From NCBI GenBank assembly GCA_002353285.1, contig DEJJ01000032.1:78295-142294 (forward strand): a DNA stretch of 64,000 nt, written 5' to 3'. Of this stretch, positions 44,364 through 52,338 are shown piece by piece. The notes under the pieces are model-generated. The model saw only the letters and a program-made list of their open reading frames with translations, was not told the origin of the DNA and did not search any database. This DNA is from Porphyromonadaceae bacterium UBA2751 (GTDB lineage: Bacteria > Bacteroidota > Bacteroidia > Bacteroidales > Muribaculaceae). The translations under genes were made by a program, and so were the position numbers. Numbering within the stretch: position 1 is the first letter of the stretch; the number at the start of each line of letters is the position of its first letter.

Positions 44364-46437
44364 CATGCTTGCAATAGCCACAATGCAAGCATGGGCATGT
44401 GGTGGCTGGGTAAGGCCAAACTACTACATGTTCAGCGTGTTCAACCGTGAGCAAATGGAGAACACCTATCAGCAGGAAGCCAACGACTTTTGGGCGCCCT
44501 ATGTGGGCGAGGACTTCTATGGCTACATGGTAGAAGGCCTGGCCAACGAAGATCCATTAAAATTCAACGAGAGCACCAATGGCATCATCATGGCTGCCTT
44601 GAAGAAGAAAGACACCGAGATGATTGCCTACCTCAAACTCTTGATCAAGTATCTGAAGAACAATGGCGCTGGCGACACCGAGTGGAACTATCCCACCAAG
44701 GCCGAGCTTGCAAGCCGCAAGACCGCAATTGCTCAAGTGAAGAGGCAAGCCCTTGCCTATAAGGGCTCACGGCTCAAGAACCAATATGCCCTGCTGGTGA
44801 TGCGCTGCAACATGACTGAGAAGGCCCATCAGGCCAACATCAGGTACTGGACCAACACAGCCAGCCGCTTGAAAGCTAACACCTACAAGAACTGGATGAA
44901 GGACATCTACGCTGGAGCGCTCTACAACACTGGCCAGAAGAAGAAAGCCAGCGAAATCTATGCTGAGCTTGGCGACATGACCAGCATCAAGTATTGCATG
45001 CGCAAGAAACGCAACCTCAAGGGCATCCAGGAGGAGTACGCTCAGGACCCCAACTCCCCCACCCTCACCTTCCTAGTTCAAGACTTTGTCAACAACACCC
45101 AGGAAACCCTCGACAACAACAGCGACCCCGAAATCATGCAGAATGTTGAGGCCACTGGCATCTACCAGAACGAGATTGACTCCTTCTTGCAGTTTGCAGG
45201 GCAAGTTCTCAAAGAGGGCAAGACCAAGTCTCCATCGATGTGGGAAGCAGCCCGCGGTTTTGTCAACTACATGACAGGCCACCAGGACGACGCTATCAAG
45301 CAGCTCACCAATGCCAAGAACTTGGCAGGAACCAAGCGCATGAAGGACAATGCCCGCGCATGCCTGATGCTTGCGAGCATCAAGGATGCGGAGCCAACTG
45401 ATGAATTCTTCAACCACCTGCTTCGCGAGTACAAGTGGCTCGACCAGGTGGCAGGCATCACTCCCGACACCCCCGAGGGCACCGACCCACACTATGTTGA
45501 CGTGTGGGAGCGTGTGACCTTCGACAACCTTGTGCCACAACTCCTTGCATGGGGAAAGACCAACACTGCCACAGCCGTGCTTGGCATGGCCACACAGCAT
45601 CCTCACTTCAGCGACGAGTACTCCTCGATACTCGAACACCACTCATCGAGCCAATATGAGGAGTTCTACAACTACATCAACACAGTGCCCAACAGCGAGT
45701 TTGAGAAATATGTCATCAGCAAGCTGTCGATCGACAACAACAACTTCAACGACATCATGGGCACCAAGCTGCTGCGCGAGGGTGAGTTCCAGGCAGCCAT
45801 CAACTACCTGGAGAAAGTTCCACTGAGCCTGATCTCGGAGCAGAGCATAAGCTACTACATGGCCCGCAAGGACTACAATGTGGAGCCCTGGATGAAGCGA
45901 CAGTTCCTTAGCCCATGGAAATCGGAAGAAACCCAAGTGAAGAGCAACGCCAAGCTGCAATACTGCCGCGACATGCTGGCACTCGACAAGCAGCTTGCCA
46001 GCGCCAGTGGGGAGCAGCTCAACGAGTTGCTCTACAAGAAGGCCGCACTGCTCTACCAGGCAAGTTTCAAGGGCGACTGCTGGTATCTCACACATTATGG
46101 ACAGAGCGTCAACGACGAGCAGCAGAAGAACGAGTATGACTTCGTGAACACCGCTCGCCAGCTCCTTCGCCAGGTGGAGAAAAACACCACCAGCAGCGAC
46201 CTGGCGCTCAAGTGCAAGTTTGCCCTCACGTTCATCACTGGTGAGACTGCTGGCTACTGTTTCAACGAGGACTATGACTGGAACACCCAGAAGACCACTT
46301 ACACGCTCATCCCCGAGGGTCCTCATTACCGCTCGATGAGCCAGTTGGTAGACTACCGCAACAAGCACAGTGAAGTGACTGCGCCTTACTACAGCAAGTG
46401 CGACATTGTTAAGCGCTTCATTGCCTTGAACAAATAA
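44341..46437 (+). CDS. Uncharacterised secreted helical-repeat protein
   Basis: The protein has 698 residues with a signal peptide ending at AWA-CGGW (about residue 19), after which the mature protein may begin with a lipidated or free cysteine. The body is almost entirely alpha-helical with TPR-like pairs (for example YAGALYNTGQKKKASEIYAELGD, FQAAINYLEKVPLSL). A Tyr-rich C-terminal part follows (YCFNEDYDWNTQKTTYTLIPEG). It is overlapped by the preceding lipoprotein gene. The pair is probably a surface or periplasmic complex of unknown role. Confidence 0.75.
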   Translation: MKKFIVLSMLAIATMQAWACGGWVRPNYYMFSVFNREQMENTYQQEANDFWAPYVGEDFYGYMVEGLANEDPLKFNESTNGIIMAALKKKDTEMIAYLKLLIKYLKNNGAGDTEWNYPTKAELASRKTAIAQVKRQALAYKGSRLKNQYALLVMRCNMTEKAHQANIRYWTNTASRLKANTYKNWMKDIYAGALYNTGQKKKASEIYAELGDMTSIKYCMRKKRNLKGIQEEYAQDPNSPTLTFLVQDFVNNTQETLDNNSDPEIMQNVEATGIYQNEIDSFLQFAGQVLKEGKTKSPSMWEAARGFVNYMTGHQDDAIKQLTNAKNLAGTKRMKDNARACLMLASIKDAEPTDEFFNHLLREYKWLDQVAGITPDTPEGTDPHYVDVWERVTFDNLVPQLLAWGKTNTATAVLGMATQHPHFSDEYSSILEHHSSSQYEEFYNYINTVPNSEFEKYVISKLSIDNNNFNDIMGTKLLREGEFQAAINYLEKVPLSLISEQSISYYMARKDYNVEPWMKRQFLSPWKSEETQVKSNAKLQYCRDMLALDKQLASASGEQLNELLYKKAALLYQASFKGDCWYLTHYGQSVNDEQQKNEYDFVNTARQLLRQVEKNTTSSDLALKCKFALTFITGETAGYCFNEDYDWNTQKTTYTLIPEGPHYRSMSQLVDYRNKHSEVTAPYYSKCDIVKRFIALNK

Positions 46438-46452
46438 TATTAAACCCATAAT

Positions 46453-46492
46453 AATGCCTCGAGAACTTCATCGGTTCTCGAGGCATTTTTTC
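46453..46492 (+). terminator. Terminator of the lipoprotein/helical-protein operon
   Basis: AATGCCTCGAGAAC (46453-46466) pairs perfectly with its complement (46474-46487) around a 7-base loop, then TTTTT. Confidence 0.92.
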
Positions 46493-46517
46493 CACCATCA
46501 ATTTAAGATTTTTAGAC

Positions 46518-47282
46518 ATGAGAATCCAATATGCCAGCGACTTGCATCTGGAATTTGACGAGAACACTAAATTCTTGAGAGACAACCCACTTGAAGTGAA
46601 AGGCGACATATTAGTGCTTGCCGGCGATATCCTGCTCTTTGGTGAGAGGCTGATGAGTGAGCACCCGTTTTGGGACTGGTGCAGCGACCACTATAGCCAC
46701 ACCCTTATCGTGCCAGGCAATCATGAGTACTACAACCGCACCGATGTGGTGTCGACCTTGAAGAACTTCATGTACCCGTTGCGGCCCAATGTGACCTACG
46801 TCAACAACCGCAGCATGACTCTGGGCGACACAGAACTGTTCTTCAGCACCCTGTGGACCCGTGTGAGTGATGAAGACCTGGCAGGAGTGCAGATTCACAT
46901 GACCGACTGCCACCGCATTGCCTACGGCGACCACATCATGCGTGCCACCGACTATGCCCGTGCTCATGAGCAATGCCTGGCTTGGCTCAAGACAGCCCTT
47001 GCCGAGTCGACAGCTCAGCACAAGGTTGTGGTGACCCACCACTGCCCTATCGTTGCCGAGGATCCACGCTATGGTGGCAATGGGTTGTCGAGTGCATTTG
47101 TTATTGACCTTGAGGATTTTATCAAAGAAAGTGGTGTTGACTACTGGATATTCGGCCACACCCACTGGAATGCCAAGCGTGGGACAAAGATAGGCAACAC
47201 CACCCTGCTCACCAACCAGATGGGCTACCTGACCCATGGTGGCGAGCAAGGGTTCTCGCTGAATGAATTCTTCGAAATTTAA
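46518..47282 (+). CDS. Calcineurin-like metallophosphoesterase
   Basis: The protein has 254 residues. Metal-binding motifs of the family are in order: ASDLHLE (residues 6-12), LAGDIL (34-39), PGNHEY (68-73, GNHE), VVTHHCPI (about 172-179) and GHTHWN (about 214-219). It hydrolyses phosphomonoesters or phosphodiesters; the substrate is unknown. It ends four bases from the end of the convergent sirtuin gene. Confidence 0.9.
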   Translation: MRIQYASDLHLEFDENTKFLRDNPLEVKGDILVLAGDILLFGERLMSEHPFWDWCSDHYSHTLIVPGNHEYYNRTDVVSTLKNFMYPLRPNVTYVNNRSMTLGDTELFFSTLWTRVSDEDLAGVQIHMTDCHRIAYGDHIMRATDYARAHEQCLAWLKTALAESTAQHKVVVTHHCPIVAEDPRYGGNGLSSAFVIDLEDFIKESGVDYWIFGHTHWNAKRGTKIGNTTLLTNQMGYLTHGGEQGFSLNEFFEI

Positions 47283-47286
47283 ATCA

Positions 47287-47985
47287 CTATTTCACAAGCA
47301 AGTTGATGAGGTCGCGAACACCCTCGGTGGCCGTTTTGGGGATGACGTGGACGAAGTCGGGGACGGCGCTGGGTCGTGGGTCGATGTAATAAACCTGGGC
47401 TGTGCGTGGTGCATAGTGAAGTAGCGAAGCTGCGGGATAAACCACGAGCGAAGTGCCGATGACGACGAAGATGTCGGCCTGTTGCGCGAGCCTGCAGGCT
47501 CGGTCGAAGTTGGGCACTGCCTCCTCGAAGAAGACGATGTGTGGTCGCACTGGGTCGCCATAGGGGTCGCGAGTGTCGACGCTGGTGGTCAGGCCCTTGT
47601 CGGTGAGCTGGTCGCAAGGCAGGGTGTAGACACGACTCTCATCCTTGAGCGAGCGCACCTTCATGAGCTCACCATGCAAGTGCAGCACATTGCTTGAGCC
47701 GGCGCGCTCGTGCAGGTCGTCGACGTTTTGCGTGATTACATTAACATTGAAATACTTCTCAAGCTCAACGAGTCCACGGTGCGCGGCATTAGGCTGTGCA
47801 TCAACCAGTTGAGCACGCCTCTCGTTATAGAACTTGTGAATGAGTGCAGGATTGCGCAAGAATCCTGTGTGGCTTGCCACATCCATTACTGGATAATTCT
47901 CCCACAGCCCGTCGGCATCGCGGAAGGTCTTGATTCCACTCTCGGCACTGATGCCGGCTCCTGATGATACTACTAGGGTTTTCAT
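47287..47985 (-). CDS. cobB: NAD-dependent protein deacylase (sirtuin, class III/SIRT5-like)
   Basis: The protein has 232 residues. The NAD motif GAGISAESGIKTFR is at 9-22, TQNVDDLHERAG at 85-96, and the catalytic His104 in LHLHGE. Tyr53 and Arg56 (KFYNER) are the residues that accept succinyl- or malonyl-lysine in class III sirtuins. The usual four zinc cysteines are absent: only Cys124 and Cys164 exist, and the small domain is shortened. It is encoded 64 bp downstream of the NrtR-like gene on the same strand, linking it to NAD control. Confidence 0.92.
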   Translation of the reverse strand: MKTLVVSSGAGISAESGIKTFRDADGLWENYPVMDVASHTGFLRNPALIHKFYNERRAQLVDAQPNAAHRGLVELEKYFNVNVITQNVDDLHERAGSSNVLHLHGELMKVRSLKDESRVYTLPCDQLTDKGLTTSVDTRDPYGDPVRPHIVFFEEAVPNFDRACRLAQQADIFVVIGTSLVVYPAASLLHYAPRTAQVYYIDPRPSAVPDFVHVIPKTATEGVRDLINLLVK

Positions 47986-48049
47986 GAGTTTTTGAGTTTT
48001 TGAGTTTTGAGTTTTGAGTGTATGTTCTGATTATGCTTGAGCTATGTGA

Positions 48050-48736
48050 TTAGAACTCCAAGCGGAAGCCTTTGTGCTTGAGTTCGTCGTATTTAGTTGC
48101 GTTGAACTCGAAGAGGAAAGGCTGGTTGCGTGTTGTGGGTCCGGTGTCGACTTGTGTGAGCAGTTCGAGATGCTGCATCTTCTTGTAGAAATTGCGGCGG
48201 TCGAACTTCACATCAAGGATAGCCTCGTAGAGCGCTTGCAATTCCTTGATGGTGAACTGCTTGGGCAATAACTCGAAACCCACTGGCTCAAAATGAATCT
48301 GCCGCCGCAGCTCACGGCTTGCCACTCGCAGAATTTGATCATGATCGAAAGCCAGAGCTGGCACATCGTCGAGAGCAAACCACTCGGCACTCGCAGCATC
48401 ATCGCCACCTACCACCTCCTGGATGCGCACCAGCGCATAATAGGCTATGGTGATTACACGCCCGCGTGGGTCACGGCCTGGTGTAGTGAAAGTGTGGAAC
48501 TGCTTGATGTAGGCTCCTTCAAGCCCCGTTTCCTCTTGCAGTTCACGCAGTGCACCCTGCTCGGCACTCTCATCCATGCGGAGGAAGCCACCAGGCAACG
48601 CCCAAGTGCCCTTGAAGGGTTCTACGCCTCGCTCCACGAGCAGCACCTTGAGTTTGGTGCCATCAAATCCAAATATCACGCAGTCGGTGGTCACGCTTGG
48701 CCGCGGATAGTCGCTGAGTTTTTTCTTCTTTTCCAT
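48050..48736 (-). CDS. NrtR-like Nudix hydrolase/regulator with C-terminal winged helix
   Basis: I start at the ATG at 48736 (228 residues), because the promoter -7 element lies at 48770-48777 and rules out the start at 48772. The Nudix box is complete (Gly50-x5-Glu56-x7-Arg64-Glu65-x2-Glu68-Glu69-x-Gly71), so hydrolysis of ADP-ribose-type substrates is possible. Residues about 155-228 (FTIKELQALYEAILDVKFDRRNFYKKM) form the winged-helix DNA-binding domain found in NrtR repressors of NAD metabolism. Which genes it controls is unknown; the sirtuin downstream is the obvious neighbour. Confidence 0.87.
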   Translation of the reverse strand: MEKKKKLSDYPRPSVTTDCVIFGFDGTKLKVLLVERGVEPFKGTWALPGGFLRMDESAEQGALRELQEETGLEGAYIKQFHTFTTPGRDPRGRVITIAYYALVRIQEVVGGDDAASAEWFALDDVPALAFDHDQILRVASRELRRQIHFEPVGFELLPKQFTIKELQALYEAILDVKFDRRNFYKKMQHLELLTQVDTGPTTRNQPFLFEFNATKYDELKHKGFRLEF

Positions 48737-48769
48737 AGTGTGTGAACAGTGTTTTGTGTAATTTTTACG

Positions 48770-48800
48770 CAAAAATATAACTTTTTTTTATTTCTTGCAA
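48770..48800 (-). promoter_or_regulatory. Promoter of the NrtR-sirtuin pair
   Basis: On the minus strand, TTG (48800-48798), a 20-bp spacer and TATTTTTG (48777-48770) lie 34 bp before the ATG at 48736. Confidence 0.75.
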
Positions 48801-48872
48801 ATTTTTTCTCAACTTTTTTGGAATTATTGCTTAATTCAGCAAATGGTCTGGTGAGATGAACATGTGGAATCG

Positions 48873-49197
48873 CTAGGAATTGCTAGGAATTGCTAGGAAT
48901 TACTAGGAATTGCTAGGAATTACTAAGAATTGCTAGGAATTGCTAGGAATTGCTAGGAAAGCTAGAAATCGCTGGAATCAGTGGAATCTCAGTGACTCAA
49001 CTGACTCAACTGACTCAAGTGACTCGGGTGACTCAAGTGACTCAAGTGACTCAAGTGACTCAAGTGACTCAACTGACTCAAGGTGGTGGGACAGTTTTTG
49101 TTATTTTTTCATGGGTGGCAGTATGTCAAGGAACTCTTGTGCTGGGATGCATGGGGCAAAGGTAACACCTTATTATATTTAAAAGCAATATTAAAAA
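48873..49197 (-). repeat. Composite repeat element, copy B (inverted relative to copy A)
   Basis: Read on the minus strand, the head (49197-49083) has TTG (49188-49186), 21 bp and TACCTTTG (49164-49157). Ten nonamers follow, seen on the plus strand as TGACTCAAC/G (48993-49082). A CTAG array with period 10 runs from 48873 to 48953 (nine units, one changed to CTAA), with a last 9-bp step at 48962. The head is about 97% identical to copy A. The 585-bp gap between nrtR and pepD is filled by this element plus the two flanking promoters. Confidence 0.85.
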
Positions 49198-49226
49198 ACC
49201 ACGAGATGGTGTTTTATGACAAAATC

Positions 49227-49259
49227 TTTGGGTAATGTGAATAAAATGTGTTATCTTTG
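49227..49259 (+). promoter_or_regulatory. Promoter of pepD
   Basis: TTTG (49227-49230), 21 bp and TATCTTTG (49252-49259) lie 61 bp before the start codon. Confidence 0.7.
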
Positions 49260-49320
49260 TGGCACAGTAAAGAAAGAATTTACACCATTAACTCATTAAT
49301 ACTATTACACAAAATCAACT

Positions 49321-50778
49321 ATGAACGAGATTGAAAAATTGCAACCGACGTGCATCTGGCGCAATTTCTACGCGCTGACGCAAGTACCCCGTCCCTCGGG
49401 ACATGTTGAGAAAATCCAAAAATATCTGCTCGACTTTGCCGAGAAGGTTGGTGTTGAGGCATTCCAAGACCCCGCCGGCAATATCGTGATGCGCAAGCCA
49501 GCCACTCCTGGCATGGAGAACCGCAAGTGCATCACCATGCAAGCTCACATGGACATGGTGCCCCAAAAGACACCTGAGAGCAAGCACAACTTCGAGACCG
49601 ACCCCATAGAGCCCTACATTGACGGCGACTGGATTAAGGCTCGTGGCACCACACTGGGCGCCGACGACGGCCTTGGCATCGCCGCCATCATGGCAGTGAT
49701 GGAGGACAAGACCCTGAAGCACGGCCCCATCGAGGGACTCATCACAAAGGATGAGGAGACTGGCATGTATGGCGCCAACGACCTGCCCAAGGGCCAGATG
49801 AAGGGCGACATCCTGTTCAACCTCGACAGTGAGACATGGGGAAAATTTGTGATAGGCAGCGCAGGCGGCATCGATGTTACCGCAACCCGCAAATATAACG
49901 AGGTGAAGACCAGCGCAGGCGAGATTGCCGTGCGCATCACGCTGAAGGGCCTGAAGGGCGGTCACAGTGGCCTTGAGATTCACGAAGGCCGCGCCAACGC
50001 CAACAAGCTGATGGTACGCCTTGTGCAGCATGCCATCAAGGACTATAAAGCTCGCCTGGTGAGCTGGCATGGCGGCAACATGCGCAATGCCATCCCCTTC
50101 AAGGCCGAGACCGTGCTGACCCTTCCTGAGGACAACCTCAAGGGCATGAAGAAGCTTGTGAAGGAGATGAAGGCCGAGTTTGAGAGCCAATTCAAGCTCA
50201 TCGAGGACAATGTAGACTTGACGCTAAAGAAGGTAGACCGTCCCAAGATGAAGATGGCTCAAGACGACCAGACCACCATCTTGCGTGCCCTCTACGCCTG
50301 CCACGACGGCGTGGTTCGCTTCATTCCCGCCTATCCTAACGTTGTTGAGACCTCGAGCAACCTCGCCATCATCGACATTGAGGACGGCAAGGCCGCAGTG
50401 AAGATTCTTGCACGCTCGGCTCGCGAGGACATGAAGGACTACATTGTGAAGATGCTCATGACATGCTTCCACCTTGCCGACTTTAAGGTAGAGACTGGTG
50501 GCGACTACATAGGCTGGGATCCTAACCCCGACAGCGAGGCACTGCACATGCTGCTCGACATCTACAAGAAGCTCTTCAAGGAAGATGGCATCGTGCAAGT
50601 GGATCATGCCGGCCTGGAGTGCTCAATCATCCTGGGCAAGTATCCTCACATGGACGTGGTGAGCTTCGGCCCCACGCTGCGTAGCCCTCACACCACCATT
50701 GAGCGCGCCTATATTCCAGCGGCCGAGCCATTCTGGAAGCTGCTGGTTAAGGCTCTGGAGGAAGTGCCAGTGAAATAA
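49321..50778 (+). CDS. pepD: Aminoacyl-histidine dipeptidase (peptidase M20C)
   Basis: The protein has 485 residues. M20 metal-site motifs: MQAHMDMVP (His near residue 80), GTTLGADDGLGIA (bridging Asp near 119) and KDEETGMYGA (catalytic Glu and metal Glu near 145-150). A lid domain with GGHSGLEIHEGRANANKL is present, and the final metal His is in LRSPHTTIERAYI. It cleaves dipeptides such as beta-alanyl- or aminoacyl-histidine in the cytoplasm. It is followed immediately by a CTAG nonamer array. Confidence 0.94.
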   Translation: MNEIEKLQPTCIWRNFYALTQVPRPSGHVEKIQKYLLDFAEKVGVEAFQDPAGNIVMRKPATPGMENRKCITMQAHMDMVPQKTPESKHNFETDPIEPYIDGDWIKARGTTLGADDGLGIAAIMAVMEDKTLKHGPIEGLITKDEETGMYGANDLPKGQMKGDILFNLDSETWGKFVIGSAGGIDVTATRKYNEVKTSAGEIAVRITLKGLKGGHSGLEIHEGRANANKLMVRLVQHAIKDYKARLVSWHGGNMRNAIPFKAETVLTLPEDNLKGMKKLVKEMKAEFESQFKLIEDNVDLTLKKVDRPKMKMAQDDQTTILRALYACHDGVVRFIPAYPNVVETSSNLAIIDIEDGKAAVKILARSAREDMKDYIVKMLMTCFHLADFKVETGGDYIGWDPNPDSEALHMLLDIYKKLFKEDGIVQVDHAGLECSIILGKYPHMDVVSFGPTLRSPHTTIERAYIPAAEPFWKLLVKALEEVPVK

Positions 50779-50781
50779 AAA

Positions 50782-50822
50782 CTAGAAGCTCTAGATTGGC
50801 TAGAGATTCTAGATTTTCTAGA
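50782..50822. repeat. CTAG nonamer array after pepD
   Basis: CTAG stands at 50782, 50791, 50800, 50809 and 50818, exactly 9 bp apart, starting four bases after the pepD stop codon. Many units read TCTAGA, so the RNA could fold into several short hairpins. It is similar to the array between kdsC and maf. Confidence 0.8.
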
Positions 50823-50841
50823 AGAATGATAATTGGAGAGG

Positions 50842-50874
50842 ATTTTGCAAAGTGCAAAATTCTCTCTAACTTTG
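50842..50874 (+). promoter_or_regulatory. Promoter and operator-like palindrome of the hemerythrin-regulator operon
   Basis: TTG (50845-50847), 19 bp and TAACTTTG (50867-50874) form the promoter. A perfect inverted repeat ATTTTGCA-AAG-TGCAAAAT (50842-50860) covers the -33 element and most of the spacer, which is where a repressor or class II activator would sit. Confidence 0.72.
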
Positions 50875-50902
50875 TAGCATAAAAACCAACACTTTAACAA
50901 TC

Positions 50903-51592
50903 ATGAATGATTACATCTACAACGAGAATGATAACCTGAGTGCGCTGGTCACTGCCGAGCCTGAGCTGCTGCTAACGCTGTCACACTTTGGCATCCCGAT
51001 GGGCTTTGGCGACAAGACGATAGCCCAGGTGTGCAATGAACACGGTGTTGACCCACAGTTTTTCTTGCTCATTGGTCAGGTGTACAGCAACGACAGCTAT
51101 GAACCATCGCTGAGCACCATCATGAGCACCAACATGGAAGGCCTGGTGCCTTACTTGCTGCGCTCGCACGACTACTACCTGAACCGGCGTCTGCCCCACA
51201 TAGGCTGCCATCTCGACAAGATTGCGTCGCTGCTGCCGTTGCGTGCCGGCAAGGCGATAAAGGGCTTCTTTAAGCTCTACATCGACGAGGTGCGCGAGCA
51301 TTTCTCGCATGAGGAGAGCACTGTTTATCCCCACATAAGTCGCCTTCTCAAGCACGAAGGCGATGGTTCGTTCACGATAAAGAGCTATCTTGAAGCTCAC
51401 GACAGTCTTGAGGACAAGCTCAATGACCTGGTTCAGATAATTTTCAAGTACTTGCCAGCCGGCGACGACGATGCGATTGACATGGTGTTTGACATCCTGC
51501 AGCTTGCGCACGACTTGCGCAAGCACTCACTCATTGAGGATAAGATACTTGGCCCATACGTTAAGCAACTTGAAAAAAATGCTGCCCTATGA
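50903..51592 (+). CDS. Hemerythrin-domain protein, RIC/ScdA-like with altered N-terminal motif
   Basis: The protein has 229 residues. The N-terminal part (about 20-60; LSHFGIPMGFGDKTIAQVCNEHGVD) is laid out like the ScdA_N/DUF542 domain of iron-centre repair proteins (YtfE/ScdA), but the CC pair is replaced (MGFG). The C-terminal four-helix hemerythrin domain has candidate di-iron ligands His89, His136, Glu137, His166, His203/208 and Glu212. RIC proteins act in nitrosative and oxidative stress. It shares four bases (ATGA) with the downstream regulator gene. Confidence 0.82.
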   Translation: MNDYIYNENDNLSALVTAEPELLLTLSHFGIPMGFGDKTIAQVCNEHGVDPQFFLLIGQVYSNDSYEPSLSTIMSTNMEGLVPYLLRSHDYYLNRRLPHIGCHLDKIASLLPLRAGKAIKGFFKLYIDEVREHFSHEESTVYPHISRLLKHEGDGSFTIKSYLEAHDSLEDKLNDLVQIIFKYLPAGDDDAIDMVFDILQLAHDLRKHSLIEDKILGPYVKQLEKNAAL

Positions 51593-52161
51593 AAAGGAAA
51601 GTGCTGATAATAGAGCCCTCGGAAGTGATAGTGACAGGCCTGACGTCGATGCTTCAGCATGCCGACATCAAGCTGCTACAGCCCGAGGCAAGCGTTAATG
51701 ACCTGACGCAGCGGCTTGAGATGCTCAAGCCCGATATCCTGATTATCAACCCAACGCTCAATGACAATGTGAATGAGCTGCGTGGGGGCCATAACATGGC
51801 TGTGGTGGCGCTGGTGTACCAGTATGTGAAGCAGTCGCGGCTGCGCCACTTTGATGCGGTGATCGACATTCGCGACAGCCGCCAGGCGATATTGCAAACC
51901 ATTCGCGAGCTGAGTGCCAAGGCCTCGACTGGCGATGCTGCCCGTAACAGCCATGAGCTCACCCGCCGCGAGACAGCGGTGCTGGTGGAGGTGGCAAAGG
52001 GATTGTCGAACAAGGAGATTGCAGCGCGGCTCAACGTGAGCATCTTCACAGTGACGACTCACCGCAAGAACATCGTGCGCAAGACGGGCATCAAGAGCGT
52101 GGCTGGCCTAACGGTGTATGCCCTGCTCAACAACCTCATAGACGAGGACACCGTGATCTAA
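51589..52161 (+). CDS. LuxR/NarL-type regulator with pseudo-receiver domain
   Basis: The protein has 190 residues. A receiver-like fold (1-110) has Asn54 at the phosphorylation position (ILIINPTL), Glu9 as the only acid in the usual DD pair, and no conserved Thr/Lys switch residues. Phosphorylation by a histidine kinase is therefore unlikely. The LuxR helix-turn-helix (about 122-185) is intact (ELTRRETAVLVEVAKGLSNKEIAARLNVSIFTVTTHRKNI in outline). It is translationally coupled to the hemerythrin gene and may regulate it through the palindrome in the common promoter. It is followed by a terminator. Confidence 0.88.
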   Translation: MKRKVLIIEPSEVIVTGLTSMLQHADIKLLQPEASVNDLTQRLEMLKPDILIINPTLNDNVNELRGGHNMAVVALVYQYVKQSRLRHFDAVIDIRDSRQAILQTIRELSAKASTGDAARNSHELTRRETAVLVEVAKGLSNKEIAARLNVSIFTVTTHRKNIVRKTGIKSVAGLTVYALLNNLIDEDTVI

Positions 52162-52184
52162 CTTTATTCATGATAGAGAAAGTG

Positions 52185-52216
52185 AAAAGGCGGCCCGGTG
52201 TGGGTCGCCTTTTCTT
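52185..52216 (+). terminator. Terminator of the hemerythrin-regulator operon
   Basis: AAAAGGCGGCCC (52185-52196) pairs with GGGTCGCCTTTT (52202-52213), one mismatch, followed by CTTG. Confidence 0.85.
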
Positions 52217-52338
52217 GTGCGATATTTATTGTGGTTGACTGCTCGTGACTTGTGACTAATAAATAACGTGAATTAAAAATGGTTGAGCAGTCGCCCGTAA
52301 TAAATGCCTATAGGGATTAAAATCCTTCGTAAGAGAAA

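Noticed and set aside
48940..49182. Small open frames in composite repeat B sharing a GGGTVFVIFSWVAVCQG-like end with copy A
   Set aside because: Sharing is explained by about 97% DNA identity. No ribosome-binding site or signal supports translation. Kept as a repeat, not a gene.
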